DNA of 23,574 nucleotides from JAWVFM01 sp963771655 (GTDB lineage Bacteria > Actinomycetota > Thermoleophilia > Solirubrobacterales > 70-9): assembly GCA_963771655.1 (NCBI GenBank), contig CAVYUG010000011.1, positions 1 to 23,574 on the forward strand. The letters are read 5' to 3'. Each line of letters begins with the position of its first letter. Within the stretch, counting starts at the first letter, position 1. The notes under the pieces are model-generated. The model made no database searches. It had not been told where the DNA came from and was given only the letters and a program-made list of their open reading frames with translations. Shown piece after piece: positions 22,635-23,574 of this stretch. The position numbers and the translations under genes were made by a program.

Positions 22635-23574
22635 TCAGGCGCTCGCCGTCCTGGCGAGGCTCGGGTCGACATAGACGCGACTCAAGAGGTCCGCGCGATG
22701 CGCCGCGACAGGCCCGGCACAGTCCCGATCTCGCTTGGTGCCGGAAACCGCCGGCTCGCCTCGCGGAAGCTCACGAGCCGTGCCGCCTGGGTGATGGAGA
22801 GTCCGAGCATGCGCAGACCCTCAACGGTGACGGTGTTGAGCTCGAACCGGCCCGAGCGTCCTTTTTGCCGCCGCTCGTCGCCGCGACCATGCGCTCGTTC
22901 GCCTGACGAGCCGCGCGTTCGGACTTCTCGAGCTGCTGCTGGATCTCCTGGATCCGCGCGTCGTAGGCCTCGGCATTCGTCGCGGCCTTCCTCGAGGGCG
23001 CGCTGGGTCTGCTCGCGCTGTTCGGCGAGCGCCGCTTCGGCCTGGCGGTGGGACTCCTCCGACTCGCGGAGCTCGGCGCCGAGCCGCTGCAGCTCCTCGA
23101 GGTGAGCTTGACGCACCTCCTCGCGGACTCGGCGCTCGGCGAGCAACTCCGCTTCAAGTTCCTCGAGTCGGCGGCCTTTGGCGGCCTCAATCGCAAGGAG
23201 TCGCTCCTCGGCGTCGGAAAGCTGCTGACGACGCTCATTGGTTTCTGAGCGCTGAGCCCGCTCAAGGTCGTTGCGTTCGCGTTCGGTATCGACCAGCTTC
23301 GACCGCAGCTCGGCGAGGGATGCCTCATGCTCGGCCTCGGCCTCGGCGCGAGCGCCGATCGCGTCCTCAAGTGCCCTCTTGAGGCGCTCAAGTTCTTGGA
23401 CCCGCCTCGTCTGCGTGCTTTCGGCGGTGGCCCACCGCTCCTCGGCGCGCGAGACGTCCCCCTTGAGACGCTCGACCTCTTCTCGATGAGCGTGTTCAAG
23501 CTGGGCTCGGCCTTCGGCGGCAGCCTGCAGCTCCGAGGTCAACTCTTCCAGTCTCGTAAGGGGCGGGGCTTCTC
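22635..23574 (-). CDS. Coiled-coil protein with C-terminal helix-hairpin-helix, partial at window edge
   Basis: The frame is open to the right window edge, so the N-terminus is missing; an internal TTG at 23542 is not needed as a start. From the edge to about 22900 it is one long charged coiled coil rich in E, R, A and L (for example RRVQELERLKRALEDA, EELQRLGAELRESEE). The frame shifts near 22985 and again near 22870, through IQEIQQQLEKSERAARQAN. The end is a helix-hairpin-helix motif: FELNTVTVEGLRMLGLS, TQAARLVSFRE, IGTVPGLS, similar to ComEA/T2SK-like HhH repeats that bind DNA or proteins. A final shift near 22695 would carry it to TGA 22635-22637; without it the stop is at 22682. The role is unknown; coiled coil plus HhH suggests a DNA-associated structural protein. 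Confidence 0.6.

Overview
The window reads as chromosomal DNA of a high-GC actinobacterium, most likely of the Thermoleophilia / Solirubrobacterales type. The pointers are the very high GC, GTG/TTG starts, GTGA stop-start overlaps, many apparently leaderless genes (TANNNT box 6-11 nt before the start, no Shine-Dalgarno), secreted SCPS-repeat and CARDB proteins, and a small gene family at 22.2-22.6 kb that I associate from memory with Thermoleophilia. The lineage is an inference; there is no rRNA or other marker gene here.

Region 1 (about 1-9.6 kb) is a signalling block. It holds a cyclic-nucleotide-binding patatin phospholipase coupled to a soluble Ser/Thr kinase with a GAF domain. Tail-to-tail with these is a FHA-FHA-ABC-membrane exporter of the Rv1747 type. 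A second soluble Ser/Thr kinase diverges from it through a 39-bp spacer with overlapping promoters. Last comes a large class III cyclase-homology / AAA-ATPase / TPR protein, convergent with that kinase across a hairpin that contains both stop codons.

Region 2 (9.6-14.4 kb) encodes three exported proteins: a His-rich sialidase-like protein with two CARDB domains, a seven-repeat SCPS protein (probable beta-propeller), and a secreted alpha/beta hydrolase. Region 3 (14.4-15.3 kb) is a small toxin-antitoxin patch: an AbrB-type antitoxin with a RelE/HigB-like toxin, and a convergent orphan HicB-like gene. Region 4 (15.3-17.5 kb) is a two-gene acyl-CoA dehydrogenase operon in which only the first subunit keeps the catalytic Glu, as in heterotetrameric enzymes.

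Region 5 (17.4-22 kb) looks like an exopolysaccharide locus: two paralogous exported clan GH-A glycosidases on the + strand flank a polyprenyl-phosphate sugar transferase on the - strand, plus a short hypothetical gene and what looks like the decayed tail of a third glycosidase. Region 6 (22-23.6 kb, - strand) holds a coiled-coil/helix-hairpin-helix gene running off the window and two small conserved-looking genes of unknown function.

Reading frames are clean from about 5.3 to 17.9 kb but broken by many single-base shifts at 1.2-5.1 kb and from 17.9 kb to the end. Family motifs continue across the breaks, so most are probably sequence errors rather than true pseudogenes. Products are therefore described as reconstructed across frames, and coordinates run from the inferred start to the inferred stop. 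No intergenic gap exceeds 300 bases, and I saw no tRNA, rRNA, IS element or CRISPR array.
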